NCBI RefSeq assembly: GCF_001541345.2
Contig: NZ_LMVL02000006.1
Coordinates: 124,001-188,000, forward strand
Origin: Gillisella vitis
Lineage (GTDB): Bacteria; Pseudomonadota; Alphaproteobacteria; Rhizobiales; Rhizobiaceae
Reading direction: 5' to 3'
DNA length: 64,000 nucleotides
Each line of letters opens with the position of its first letter. Positions within the stretch are counted from its first letter, which is position 1. The position numbers and the translations under genes are program-made. Of the stretch, positions 1 to 9,023 are shown piece after piece. Below the pieces are notes generated by a model. The model was given only the letters and a program-made list of their open reading frames with translations, searched no databases and was not told the DNA's origin.

Positions 1-2
1 TT

Positions 3-179
3 GCTCATCAATGCCTCGAAATGTTCAACGGTAGATCGGTTATTATTAGCCGCAGCATAGTGGTTATCGCAGATCGTTTAGATGAGAAAGGGTCAGAGAA
101 TGCATCATTCGAGCTCAGTTATCTTCGCTTGACGGGTTCGCTCCACACATTTTGTACCAGCGATTTCCTAGAATTGTAA
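3..179 (+). CDS. possible 3' end of an ORF entering from the left edge
   Basis: A reading frame is open from the window edge to a TAA at 177-179, 58 codons without a stop. It ends in the residues CTSDFLEL. No family is recognised, and an open frame this short could be chance. It is listed because it would be the tail of a gene whose start lies outside the window. Confidence 0.2.
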   Translation, partial: AHQCLEMFNGRSVIISRSIVVIADRLDEKGSENASFELSYLRLTGSLHTFCTSDFLEL

Positions 180-215
180 AAAACTGAGGTAGGGCCTGTC
201 GGTACTTGAACGGGA

Positions 216-1367
216 GTGATTGACTGCACGCAGCAAAGCCTGTTTGCTTTCTTTTTTGCTGATAGCAAAGATTGCAATGAAATCGCCGATGGAAATTTGA
301 GTGTGGGACGACGACTTGTAAGGCATCAGACGGTTCGGCCCTTGGAGGATCGCGATGCTCAGGGCCTCAGTCCTGAAGATATCGCAGATCATAACGGACG
401 CACCGTTTCGGCGCTTTTGCTACGCGAAGGGCCGATGACGCGTCAGGAGCTTGCGGCAAGGCTTAAGCTCACCGAGCCTGCCATTACCGGCATTCTTCAA
501 CGGCTGCTGTCGGCGGGCCTTGTCTGCAAAGGCAATCGCCAGACTACCGCACGCTATAAAGCGGCGGAATTTTCGCTTGTGTCATCTGGCGCGTACGGTC
601 TTGGTGTCGAGCATTGCCAGAATGGTGGTTCTCTTGCGCTGTGCAATCTCGCCGGTGATATGGTGCTTTATCAACGCTTTGAGTGTGATGAAGCCTTGCT
701 TGCGGCTATCAGGCAAATTGTGCAGGCAGAGATAGGCTTTCCCGCCCCCATCGGTGTCGGGGTGGTAATGAACGCGGGCAGGGATGACGGGTTGAGCGCT
801 ATTTTTGGCGAATTGCCAAGCTTTACCTTGTCCAAACCCGAAGCGGTGCTGGCAGGGGAGAGATTGTTTGGCATTGGCGAGCCGGAAGGTGGGCTAGTTG
901 TGGTCCTGATTGATGATCAGGTGCAGGCGGGTCTGATCATCAATGGCCGCTTTTATCGCGGCACCCATGGCAGAGCGGGCGCAATTGGTGCCATGCGTCC
1001 CGGCCTGGCGGAAGGAACGCTGGATATGATGGCGAGTGCTGCGTCTTACAGGGCTTTCATTGCCGCACAGGGTGAAAGCGAGGTTGATCGCTGGATTGAA
1101 CAAGCCGCCAGCCGGCTTCTGGACGGTGTTGTCACCATTGCAGGTTTTATATCACCGGGAGCCATGCTACTGGGCGGACAATTGCCCGCCGATGTGATTG
1201 ATCGGCTGATTGACAAAATCGCTGAAGCTCGGCTGGGCAAAGAGCGATATTTTGTGCCCGCAGCCTGGATACCGCCCGTACGCCCTTTAAGCTTTCCAGA
1301 CCGTGACGCCGCTTACGGTGCTGCCATAGCACCGTTTATCGAACTGCTGCTGCCAAAACCGAATTGA
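216..1367 (+). CDS. ROK family transcriptional regulator
   Basis: The protein has an N-terminal winged helix-turn-helix (about residues 60-103, with TRQELAARLKLTEPAIT) followed by a ROK/sugar-kinase-like domain. ROK repressors bind DNA and release it on binding a sugar. The Cys-rich zinc motif and the GHxxxCxCGxxGC context of classical ROK proteins are absent; the corresponding stretch reads GRAGAIGAMRPG, so the effector domain is diverged. The frame opens with GTG at 216, but the residues before the HTH look unlike a protein; GTG at 303 or TTG at 342 are plausible true starts. The gene converges on and overlaps the second ROK gene by 32 bp. It probably regulates the adjacent mannoside operon (inference). 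Confidence 0.8.
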   Translation: MIDCTQQSLFAFFFADSKDCNEIADGNLSVGRRLVRHQTVRPLEDRDAQGLSPEDIADHNGRTVSALLLREGPMTRQELAARLKLTEPAITGILQRLLSAGLVCKGNRQTTARYKAAEFSLVSSGAYGLGVEHCQNGGSLALCNLAGDMVLYQRFECDEALLAAIRQIVQAEIGFPAPIGVGVVMNAGRDDGLSAIFGELPSFTLSKPEAVLAGERLFGIGEPEGGLVVVLIDDQVQAGLIINGRFYRGTHGRAGAIGAMRPGLAEGTLDMMASAASYRAFIAAQGESEVDRWIEQAASRLLDGVVTIAGFISPGAMLLGGQLPADVIDRLIDKIAEARLGKERYFVPAAWIPPVRPLSFPDRDAAYGAAIAPFIELLLPKPN

Positions 1368-2586
1368 TCGATGAAGGCCGGATCGCTGTCGTCAACGGTG
1401 AGCGACTGAGATGCGCTGGATCGGCAGAGGGAAGACAGAGCCGGTCTGCGAGCGCCATGGCGGCAGCGCCAAGGGCTGCGGCATCCTCGGAGGCGGCCGC
1501 ACGGTGTAAGCTTGGGGCCAAGGCTCCTCGACGACTGATTTCCTCATGCACGTAGAGCAGCAATTCATCAATCAGCCGCACAGGTAGGCGTCCGCCCAGA
1601 ATAATGCCATCGGGGTCCACCACCATGCCGATGTCGCTGACGGCTTCGGCAAGGTTGATGGCCATTTTCTTCAGCCAACCGCTGAGAAGGGCGCGTCCCC
1701 GTCCATCCAGCGTCAACAGATCCGCAGGTGTCGCAACATCCACCCCATTGTCGGCAAGGTAGTCGAGCAGCACGAACATGGACAGCATATCGCCCAACGG
1801 TCTGGTTTCCCCGGCAAAGGGACCGGTTGTGACCGCCGTGGGCAGCCAGCCGATTTCGCCACCCAGTCCGCCTGCGCCCTTGTGGCGCATACCGTCAATC
1901 ACCAGACTGCCACCAAGACAGGCGGATATCAGAATATAGAAAAAGCTGCGCATCTCGGTGCCCAGCCCATATTCAATCTCGCCCAAAGCCGCCGCATTGG
2001 CGTCATTGTCGATATAGATGGGGTGGTCGGTGATATGCGACAGAGCGGTACGCACGTCAAAGCCGCTCCAATGGCTGTACGCGTTTGGCAGGCCAATCAC
2101 CTGCACCTCTCCCAGCCAGTCGGGAATGGCAAGGCCAATGCCCGCAAGCCGTGATTCTGTAATAACCTTGCGGCGCAGGAAGGACGATACGGCATCTTCC
2201 ATCAGCTTTACAAAGGCATCTGGCAGCAAAAACCGCGCCTCATGATGAATCCGCCCGCGCACATTACCCACCGCATCCACCGCCACAATTGTCAGGTGAT
2301 CGCGGTCAATATTGGCTCCGATGGCAAAAGCCCCCTCCGGGTCAATCTCCAGCTCGATGGCCGGTTGGCCGCGCAAGCCTTGCCGGCGGCGCGCCTCCAT
2401 CACCAGGCCTTCATCCAGCAGTTTATCGACAATCCGGGTGACAGCCTGCTTTGTGAGGCGCGAGAGCTTGGCAATTTCGGTGCGCGAAATTGGCCCACCA
2501 CGGTGAATGGCGTTCAGGATGATGGCCCTGTTCAGGGCTGCGGCCTGCTCGCCATTGGCTCCGGAATAACTCATCGTAATCGTCAA
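1336..2586 (-). CDS. ROK family transcriptional regulator, last gene of the mannoside operon
   Basis: This 416-residue protein has a winged HTH (about residues 18-65; SRTEIAKLSRLTKQAVTR) and a ROK domain with the GGLGGEIGW segment. The usual histidine (GEIGH) is Trp, and no CxCGxxGC zinc cluster follows. It lies 67 bp downstream of the alpha-mannosidase in the same direction, so it is likely co-transcribed with the importer and hydrolase and may autoregulate the operon through the 8840-9023 divergent region (inference). An alternative start is Met5. Confidence 0.85.
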   Translation of the reverse strand: MTITMSYSGANGEQAAALNRAIILNAIHRGGPISRTEIAKLSRLTKQAVTRIVDKLLDEGLVMEARRRQGLRGQPAIELEIDPEGAFAIGANIDRDHLTIVAVDAVGNVRGRIHHEARFLLPDAFVKLMEDAVSSFLRRKVITESRLAGIGLAIPDWLGEVQVIGLPNAYSHWSGFDVRTALSHITDHPIYIDNDANAAALGEIEYGLGTEMRSFFYILISACLGGSLVIDGMRHKGAGGLGGEIGWLPTAVTTGPFAGETRPLGDMLSMFVLLDYLADNGVDVATPADLLTLDGRGRALLSGWLKKMAINLAEAVSDIGMVVDPDGIILGGRLPVRLIDELLLYVHEEISRRGALAPSLHRAAASEDAAALGAAAMALADRLCLPSADPAHLSRSPLTTAIRPSSINSVLAAAVR

Positions 2587-2653
2587 TCTCCTCGCCGCCG
2601 GACTGCGGCGGCGGGGAAACCATGCACCATAGACGTGCGGGACGAAAGCCTTT

Positions 2654-5600
2654 TCAAGCGGTTTTCGACAGACGCCAACTCTTCACCTCAAAGGGTTTTA
2701 GCGCGTGCGCGTCCACCGCTTCCATTGGTTCTTCCAAAATGCTGAGTGCGCCGCTTACCGCCCAACCTTCAGGTGGTGTAAGCTGGAAGCCGCCCCGGCG
2801 ACCAGCTGGCTCATACACCCGCACGATCAGGCCATCGCCATCCTCGGCAGGTTTGATGGCCGAGAGAGCAACCTCCAGCCCTGCCGCTTGCAAAGGGCAC
2901 CATTCGCCCGCTGCTTTATCTGACACAGGAATGGCAATCAGCGGCTGGTTCAGATCATCGGCCTCTTCGCGCACCTGCCCCTCATACCATGTGCCTTCAT
3001 GGGGCATCAGGGCATAGGTGAAGGATTGATAGCCTTCATCTGCCAACGGATCAGGATAGATCGGCGAGCGCAGCAGGGAAAGGCCCAGCACATTGCCACG
3101 GGCCGAGTGACCATATTTGGCATCATTCAGCAGCGCCATGCCAAACCCCGGCTCGGACAGATCAATAAACCGATGCGCAGGTGCCTCAAACATCGCCTCA
3201 TCCCACGAGGTGTTGGAATGGGTGGGGCGTTCCACCACGCCGTAGGCCACTTCGCAGGTAGCGCGGGCGGCGCTGACAGCCACGCCATTTTCCGTGCGCA
3301 ACATGACGCGGCGTTCATGCCAATCGATTTCGGTGAAAATATCGAGACGGCGAGCGTTGGCAGCAAGGCTCAAGGTCTGCACAATAGTGGAATCACGCCA
3401 ACGGCGTTTGATACGGATGGCCGCGCGGTGGGCGGTGTTTTCGACAAGTTCGATGGATTCGTATCCGCTCAACTCCTCGGATTTTTGGCCGTAATCCTCT
3501 TCCACATCCCACGCGTCCCAATTGCGCGGCTTATCCGCCGTATAGGCAAACAACCGGTTGGCCCCACCCTCGACCGCTTCGCGGCCAGATGTTTTGTGCA
3601 GGATAGAGGCGATGGAACCATCATCGGCCAGCGTCACCTTGATGATGTCATTTTCCAACGTGTTTTGCGTGGCCTTCAGGCCCGGTTTGGGGCCAAGAGC
3701 GCCGGCGGGCAAAACGCTCACACCAAGGGCAGGTACCATGCCGTCAGTTGCTATGCTTTTATCATTCAGCGTCAGCCGGATTGGTCGGGCGCTCAGTGTG
3801 GGATTGATCACCAGCACCGCGCCATCATTGCCTTCAGGCACTTGTTTGAGGATGGCTTCAACAGCCGCCTTTTGCGCAGCCGCACCATCAATCAGCACCT
3901 GCTCAAGCTCGGCTTTCGCATCCACATAAACCTCGGCAATCGACGAGCCTGGCAAAATGTCATGAAACTCGTTTTTCAACACCACCCGCCATTCCGGCTC
4001 CAGCGAACGTGGCTTGGCGGCCCCCAGAAGATGGCCAAGGGATGCCAGCGTTTCCGCTGTAATCAGGCTGCGCTCGGCCTTGCGGTGGAGCTTTTTGATG
4101 GCGCTTTGCGTGGTCAGCGTGGCGCGGTGCAGCTCCAGATAGATCTCACCTTTCCACACGGAAACGGGCGTGGTTTTCGCCATTGCATGGGCATCTTCAA
4201 AAAAGTCGTGCACGCGGGTCCAGCGGGCTTCCGGGATCGCAGGAAACACACGAAGCTGTTCTTCCCGCACCACCATTTCCGGGCTAGGGCCGCCGCCGCC
4301 GTCGCCATAGCCGACGCACAGCAGCGTCGTGTCGTGCCGGTCTTTCTGGCGATAATTTTTCCATGTCGGCGTGATGCAATCCGGGCGCACAAAGCCGTTA
4401 TAGCCTTCCATGGGATTGTCGAACGAGTGGGCCAGCACTCGGCTGCCGTCCAGCCCTTCCCACCAGAACAGATCGGCGGGGATGTGGTTGCTTTCGGACC
4501 AATTGACCTTGATGGTAAAGAAGCTTTTCATTCCGCCCTGTTTGAGAAGCTGCGGCAGTGCTCCGGCAAAACCAAAGCAATCCGGCAGCCAGCAAACACT
4601 GTGGCGCGTGCCAAAACGTTTTTCGAAATAGCGCTGACCGTAGAGGATTTGCCGGGTCAGGCTTTCGCCTGTGGGCATATTGGTATCCGGCTCAATCCAC
4701 ATGCCGCCCAGCGTTTCCCACTGGCCGTCTTTGGCGCGCTCAACGATTTTGTCGAGCAGGTGAGGATCATCCTCCTCAAGCTGCCAGTAATAATGCGCGG
4801 TGGACTGGTTGAAGCGGAAATCCTTCGATGTTTCCATGATCGACAGTGCCGTGTGGAAGGTCCGGCGCATTTTGCGGCGGGTCTCATCATAGGGCCACAG
4901 CCAGCACAGATCGATATGGGCATGGCCGGTCAATGCCACCTTGCCCTGCGGAGGGAAGCGTTCACGAAGTTCGCCAAGACGCGCCATCAGCGCCTCATAG
5001 GCCTGATCCAGTGTGGCGCGCTGGGCGTCGGTCAGACCTTCCGGGTCGGGTTTCAGCTCTGGCAGTTGCCAGATCTTTTGCTGCATCACCGCAGGGGCGG
5101 TGCGCGCCACATAGTCTGCCGTCGCTGATGGCCAATCGATGGCGTAGAAGGCCTGTTCTGCGGCATCCAGCAGATAAGGCACCACATCATGGCCTTGCAA
5201 GACCCTGAGTGCTTCGGCAATCTGGCGCATCAGCAGTCCCATGCGGTCCACGGAACGATCGATCCAGAACAGCTCCGCCCGTTCAAGCTTGGGTGCGCGT
5301 ACCGGCTCACCAAACGGCAGGCGCGGAACGGATTGCGCATGGAGCGAAAAGCTCTGCGAAGGGGCTGCAAATTCGCGGTGGTAAGGATCCAGCCCATAGC
5401 GCTTGATAGAGCCATCTTGCGCTGTGATGCTCAACAGGCTTTCGCCGCCGAGGTTGAGATAAAGATAGGTGTCTGCCAGCGGCCAGCCTTCCGGCACGGT
5501 CACATCTGCCGTGAAGCCAATGGGTGGGGTCTTGTGTGGCCAGGCCTCGCCAACGGCAATGGGTTGGTCATTGAAATTCCAGCCGATCAGTTCGACTGTT

Positions 5601-5677
5601 TTGCGGGCGCGCCAGAACTGGAATTCTGCGTTGCGAACTTCGATCCGTTCAAGGCGTTGGGTGTAGGTTAAGCTCAT
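2654..5677 (-). CDS. alpha-mannosidase, glycoside hydrolase family 38
   Basis: This 1007-residue protein is of typical GH38 length. It shows the family zinc/active-site segment GHAHIDLCWLWP at 251-261 (metal ligands His252/His254 and Asp256 region) and the nucleophile motif WLPDCFGFAG around Asp366. C-terminal beta-sandwich domains follow. There is no signal peptide, so it acts in the cytoplasm on imported alpha-mannosides, releasing mannose. It sits 33 bp after the second permease gene, in the same operon as the importer. The exact linkage or aglycone cannot be read from the sequence. Confidence 0.95.
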   Translation of the reverse strand: MSLTYTQRLERIEVRNAEFQFWRARKTVELIGWNFNDQPIAVGEAWPHKTPPIGFTADVTVPEGWPLADTYLYLNLGGESLLSITAQDGSIKRYGLDPYHREFAAPSQSFSLHAQSVPRLPFGEPVRAPKLERAELFWIDRSVDRMGLLMRQIAEALRVLQGHDVVPYLLDAAEQAFYAIDWPSATADYVARTAPAVMQQKIWQLPELKPDPEGLTDAQRATLDQAYEALMARLGELRERFPPQGKVALTGHAHIDLCWLWPYDETRRKMRRTFHTALSIMETSKDFRFNQSTAHYYWQLEEDDPHLLDKIVERAKDGQWETLGGMWIEPDTNMPTGESLTRQILYGQRYFEKRFGTRHSVCWLPDCFGFAGALPQLLKQGGMKSFFTIKVNWSESNHIPADLFWWEGLDGSRVLAHSFDNPMEGYNGFVRPDCITPTWKNYRQKDRHDTTLLCVGYGDGGGGPSPEMVVREEQLRVFPAIPEARWTRVHDFFEDAHAMAKTTPVSVWKGEIYLELHRATLTTQSAIKKLHRKAERSLITAETLASLGHLLGAAKPRSLEPEWRVVLKNEFHDILPGSSIAEVYVDAKAELEQVLIDGAAAQKAAVEAILKQVPEGNDGAVLVINPTLSARPIRLTLNDKSIATDGMVPALGVSVLPAGALGPKPGLKATQNTLENDIIKVTLADDGSIASILHKTSGREAVEGGANRLFAYTADKPRNWDAWDVEEDYGQKSEELSGYESIELVENTAHRAAIRIKRRWRDSTIVQTLSLAANARRLDIFTEIDWHERRVMLRTENGVAVSAARATCEVAYGVVERPTHSNTSWDEAMFEAPAHRFIDLSEPGFGMALLNDAKYGHSARGNVLGLSLLRSPIYPDPLADEGYQSFTYALMPHEGTWYEGQVREEADDLNQPLIAIPVSDKAAGEWCPLQAAGLEVALSAIKPAEDGDGLIVRVYEPAGRRGGFQLTPPEGWAVSGALSILEEPMEAVDAHALKPFEVKSWRLSKTA

Positions 5678-5710
5678 GATAATTTCCTAAAATCTTTCAA
5701 CAAGATGGGT

Positions 5711-6553
5711 TCAGCCCTTCACGGCTCCGGCGGTCATCGCGCCAAGAATAAGGCGCTGGAGCGAGAGGAAGGCGATGATGGCTGGCACCACCGAGACAAG
5801 GCAGGCCGCCGCGAGGAGTTGGATGGAGGAGTCATTTTGTGTGCCGGCATATTGGAAAATGCCGACGCCAATCGGGGTGAGGGATTCCTTGGTGATCAGC
5901 AGGAACGGCACCAGAAATTGCGACCAGCCGCTGATCACGGCGATGATGAAGGCCGAAGCAATGCCGGGCGTAGACAGCGGCAGGATGACACGGATAAACA
6001 CGCCAAACCGGGTGCAGCCATCCATCATTGCCGCTTCATCCAGGGTTTTGGGAATGCCGTCGATCGAGCCTTTCAAAATCCAGGTCGAGACCGGAACGGC
6101 AAGGGCCACATAGACCATGGTGGTGCCGAAATGGCTGTCCAGCAGGCCCATCGCCGCCATGTAGCGGTAGAGTGGCACCATGATCACCAGCGGGGAGATC
6201 ATCTGCACCGACAACAGCGCCATCATCCACGCGCCCTTGCCCTTGAACTGAAAGCGCGAAAAGGCATAGGCCGCAGGCAGGGCCACGATCAGGCAGCCTG
6301 CCGCCGACAAGCATGAAAGCTTCAGCGCATTCCACAGGTAGGAGATGAACTTGTCCGAGGACAGGATCATCGCAAAATTATCCAGCGTCGGTGCTTTGGG
6401 AATGAAGCGGCTGACGCCCAGAAACACTTCCTTGCGGGTTCTGAGCGCCAAAGACAAAAGCCACAGCAGCGGCCATGCGAAGAAGGCGAAGGTAATGGCC
6501 ATGAAAAGATAGCTCAACGCATCACCGAGGCGCTCACTTGTGCGGGCTTTCAT
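5711..6553 (-). CDS. sugar ABC transporter permease (MalG type)
   Basis: This 280-residue inner membrane protein has six predicted transmembrane segments and the EAA loop (LDEAAMMDGCTRFGVFIRVI) that contacts the ATPase. It belongs to the CUT1/MalG family. The start overlaps the stop of the upstream permease by 4 bp (ATGA), indicating translational coupling. Its partners are the 6550-7473 permease, the binding protein and probably the divergent ATPase at 9024. Confidence 0.93.
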   Translation of the reverse strand: MKARTSERLGDALSYLFMAITFAFFAWPLLWLLSLALRTRKEVFLGVSRFIPKAPTLDNFAMILSSDKFISYLWNALKLSCLSAAGCLIVALPAAYAFSRFQFKGKGAWMMALLSVQMISPLVIMVPLYRYMAAMGLLDSHFGTTMVYVALAVPVSTWILKGSIDGIPKTLDEAAMMDGCTRFGVFIRVILPLSTPGIASAFIIAVISGWSQFLVPFLLITKESLTPIGVGIFQYAGTQNDSSIQLLAAACLVSVVPAIIAFLSLQRLILGAMTAGAVKG

Positions 6554-7473
6554 TGGTCATCTCCCTTTGGCAGGAAGGCGGCATAGATCAAGGCGAGCGT
6601 CAGCGAGATCACCAGCATGAGGATGGAGAGCGCAGCGCCTGCCGCCAGATCATAATTGCGAAACACCACATTGAACGTATAGAGCGACAGCACTTCGGTT
6701 GCCCGTCCCGGTCCACCGCCGGTGAGTGAGATGATCGCATCAAAGGTGTTGAGGGTCTGGATGGTGATCAAAATCAGATTGACCAGAATGGCCGATGTTA
6801 ACTGTGGCAGGGTGACATAGCGCAGTCGCTGATCGGCCCGCGCCCCATCCACAGCCGCAGCCTCGTAAAGCACCGGATCAATCGCCTTGATGGCGGCATA
6901 CATCACCACCATGGAAAAGGCGGTGCCGCGCCAAACATTCGACAACACCACCGACCACATCACGAGGTTGGGATCGGAGAGCCATTGCACGGGGCCAGCC
7001 CCTACAAGCCGGAGCAGGCTGTTCAGCCCGCCAAACGGAGCCTCGTTAAACAGCATTTTCCAGATAATGCCGCCAGCAATGCCCGGCACCACCCAGGCAA
7101 TCAGCGCCGTGGTGCGCAGGATTGTGGCACCAAACAAGCCCCGTTTTTCGGCCCGCACCACCACCAATGCGATCACAAGGCCAAACAGTTGCTGCGCAAC
7201 CACCGACCCCGCCGTGAAGGTGAGCGTGACCCACAGGATCTGCGGAATTTCCGCACGGGTCAACGTGTTGATCAATGTTGTGATGGTGTAGCCACCGTCA
7301 TCCCCGAGCAGTGTTGCTCTGGTGAAGGCAAGGCGCAGCACATCCAGCACTGGATAAAGGTAGAAAATGCCGAGCACCAAAATCAGCGGCATAAGCCAGG
7401 GCGCTGCCTTCGGTCGGTGCCGACTTTGGGCGGCACCCGTCTGTTTGCCTGCCTGAAAGCTGAGTGTTGCCAT
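6550..7473 (-). CDS. sugar ABC transporter permease (MalF type)
   Basis: This CUT1 permease has six transmembrane segments and an EAA-type loop (LYEAAAVDGARADQRLRYVT). The frame extends to a GTG at 7482, but the ATG at 7473 is preceded by AGGTG at a good distance, so I chose 7473 (307 residues). It forms the heterodimeric channel of the mannoside importer with the downstream MalG-type subunit. A strong hairpin separates it from the upstream binding-protein gene. Confidence 0.92.
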   Translation of the reverse strand: MATLSFQAGKQTGAAQSRHRPKAAPWLMPLILVLGIFYLYPVLDVLRLAFTRATLLGDDGGYTITTLINTLTRAEIPQILWVTLTFTAGSVVAQQLFGLVIALVVVRAEKRGLFGATILRTTALIAWVVPGIAGGIIWKMLFNEAPFGGLNSLLRLVGAGPVQWLSDPNLVMWSVVLSNVWRGTAFSMVVMYAAIKAIDPVLYEAAAVDGARADQRLRYVTLPQLTSAILVNLILITIQTLNTFDAIISLTGGGPGRATEVLSLYTFNVVFRNYDLAAGAALSILMLVISLTLALIYAAFLPKGDDQ

Positions 7474-7506
7474 GGAGTGCACCTATTGGATTCAGACCAC
7501 AAAGCG

Positions 7507-7530
7507 CTGCGGAGCCCTTTGGCTCCGCAG
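7507..7530 (-). terminator. intra-operon hairpin after the binding-protein gene
   Basis: A perfect 10-bp inverted repeat, CTGCGGAGCC-CTTT-GGCTCCGCAG, lies between the binding protein and the first permease. No clear T-tract follows, so an mRNA-stabilising or partial-termination role that raises binding protein over permease is more likely than full termination (inference). Confidence 0.6.
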
Positions 7531-7543
7531 TCTCAACAAGCGG

Positions 7544-8839
7544 TTAATGGCTGTCAAATGCCGCAAGCGAAGCTTTGAAGGCTTCATCGACAGCCGCATC
7601 CGTGGCTTGCGTTCCCGTCAATACCTTGCCCATCATGATCTGAATCTGATTGGAGATTTCGGGATAGACCGGCGCGCCGGGCCGGGCTTGGCCGACTTTG
7701 AGGGCCTCCGAGAAAGCCTTGTTGATGTCGGAGGAGAAAATCTTGTATTTCTCATAGAGGTCCGCGCGGGTTGGCAATTGCCCCTGAACCTCATTGGCAG
7801 GTCCCATATAGACATCGCGGGCAAGATCAGCACACATTTTCACTTTCGCCGGATCGGAGGCAAAAGAAGCAACAGTCCAGCCACCTGTGCCGGTCGAGCG
7901 CTGATCTTTGGTGGGACCGGGCAGGGGTGAGAAGGTCCATTTGGCCAGTTCTTCCGGCTCAAGGGCGGCTTGCAACTGGCCATATTGCCAATTTCCACCG
8001 ACAAACAGCGCCGTGGTGCCAGCGGCAGCGGCGGCATTGAAATCATCATAATTGCCAATGGTGGCCACCCGCTTGGGGGCAGCACCAGATTCCACCAGGT
8101 CGCGGTAGTAATTCACCGCCTTGACGAATTTTTCCCGCTCAGCACCTTCGCCAAAGATCGGCTTGCCGTTCTCATCGACCAACTTGCCACCTTCGGCCCA
8201 GAAATTGGCCAGCCAGTCAAAGGTGGTGCCTTCATAGCGTGAGCCGTTGAACAGAATGCCTTCCATGCCCTCTTCCACGGAGTGCAGCGCAGCCTTTTTG
8301 GTCTCGTCCCATGTCTGCGGCGCGTCTGGAACGATTTCTTTGTTGCGATAGAGAACACGCAGATCGGTCGACCACCACCAGGCATAAATCTGGCCGTCAG
8401 CTCCGGTAACGCCCTCGCGAATGAAGGGGAAAAGCTGGTCGATCTCTTCCTTAGTAAAGTACGGTGAGAAAGACTTCAGCACGCCAGCTTTTTTGAAAAC
8501 AGGCAGCACGAAAGAGTCCACGGCAGCGCAATCAGGTGCATTGCCGGATTTGGCCTGCTCCACCATGCGGGCCTGCTCCTGGCTGATGTCCCCCGTCATC
8601 ATCTGCAATTCAATGCGCCAGCCGGGATGCTTGGCAATAAACTGATTGAACAGCTTGCCATAGCCTTCAGCGACAACCGGATCATTGTTGCGCGGACCAT
8701 CGGTCGTCATGCGAAATGTCATTTTATTGGGCGCGTCAGCCGGGCCAACCGTGTCGCCGGTGATCATGTCACTGGCATTCCCGCCCACGGGGGCAACCAA
8801 CAGCGCGACAAGCGTCAACGCATGCCTGTTCTTCTTCAT
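7544..8839 (-). CDS. extracellular sugar-binding protein of the mannoside ABC importer
   Basis: This is a periplasmic solute-binding protein of the MalE/UgpB type (SBP_bac_1 fold), about 431 residues. The open frame continues upstream to 9055, but ATG at 8839 is preceded by GGGAGGAG and starts a clear Sec signal peptide (MKKNRHALTLVALLVAPVGG). It contains typical lobe motifs such as GGWTVASFASDPAKV. It is the first gene of the operon SBP-permease-permease-GH38-ROK, which makes manno-oligosaccharides or alpha-mannosides the likely ligand. Confidence 0.9.
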   Translation of the reverse strand: MKKNRHALTLVALLVAPVGGNASDMITGDTVGPADAPNKMTFRMTTDGPRNNDPVVAEGYGKLFNQFIAKHPGWRIELQMMTGDISQEQARMVEQAKSGNAPDCAAVDSFVLPVFKKAGVLKSFSPYFTKEEIDQLFPFIREGVTGADGQIYAWWWSTDLRVLYRNKEIVPDAPQTWDETKKAALHSVEEGMEGILFNGSRYEGTTFDWLANFWAEGGKLVDENGKPIFGEGAEREKFVKAVNYYRDLVESGAAPKRVATIGNYDDFNAAAAAGTTALFVGGNWQYGQLQAALEPEELAKWTFSPLPGPTKDQRSTGTGGWTVASFASDPAKVKMCADLARDVYMGPANEVQGQLPTRADLYEKYKIFSSDINKAFSEALKVGQARPGAPVYPEISNQIQIMMGKVLTGTQATDAAVDEAFKASLAAFDSH

Positions 8840-8925
8840 GTGTGCTCCTCCCAAAGTCGCATGCCGCTGAGTGCCATGCGTTAAACCCTCAATCGCGGGC
8901 AAGTCTCCGCCCCGCTTCGTCCTCC

Positions 8926-8954
8926 GATGCCTGCTGTCTCCTTCAACAGGCATC
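8926..8954. promoter_or_regulatory. inverted repeat in the divergent mannoside promoter region
   Basis: A perfect 8-bp inverted repeat, GATGCCTG-N13-CAGGCATC, lies in the 184-bp gap between the divergent binding-protein and ATPase genes. It could be an operator or a leader hairpin of the minus-strand transcript. A second, looser pair, ACGCAA (8963-8968) and TTGCGT (8993-8998), flanks an AT-rich core nearby and is an alternative operator for a ROK repressor. Confidence 0.4.
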
Positions 8955-9023
8955 TTCCCTGAACGCAATAAATAGATTAAATCACTTTTGTTTTGCGTCA
9001 AGCGATTTGTCTGGGAGGAAATC

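Noticed and set aside
2999..5128. Long plus-strand open frame opposite the alpha-mannosidase
   Set aside because: It is the antisense shadow of a clear GH38 gene; its composition is unlike a protein and no ribosome site or motif is present.
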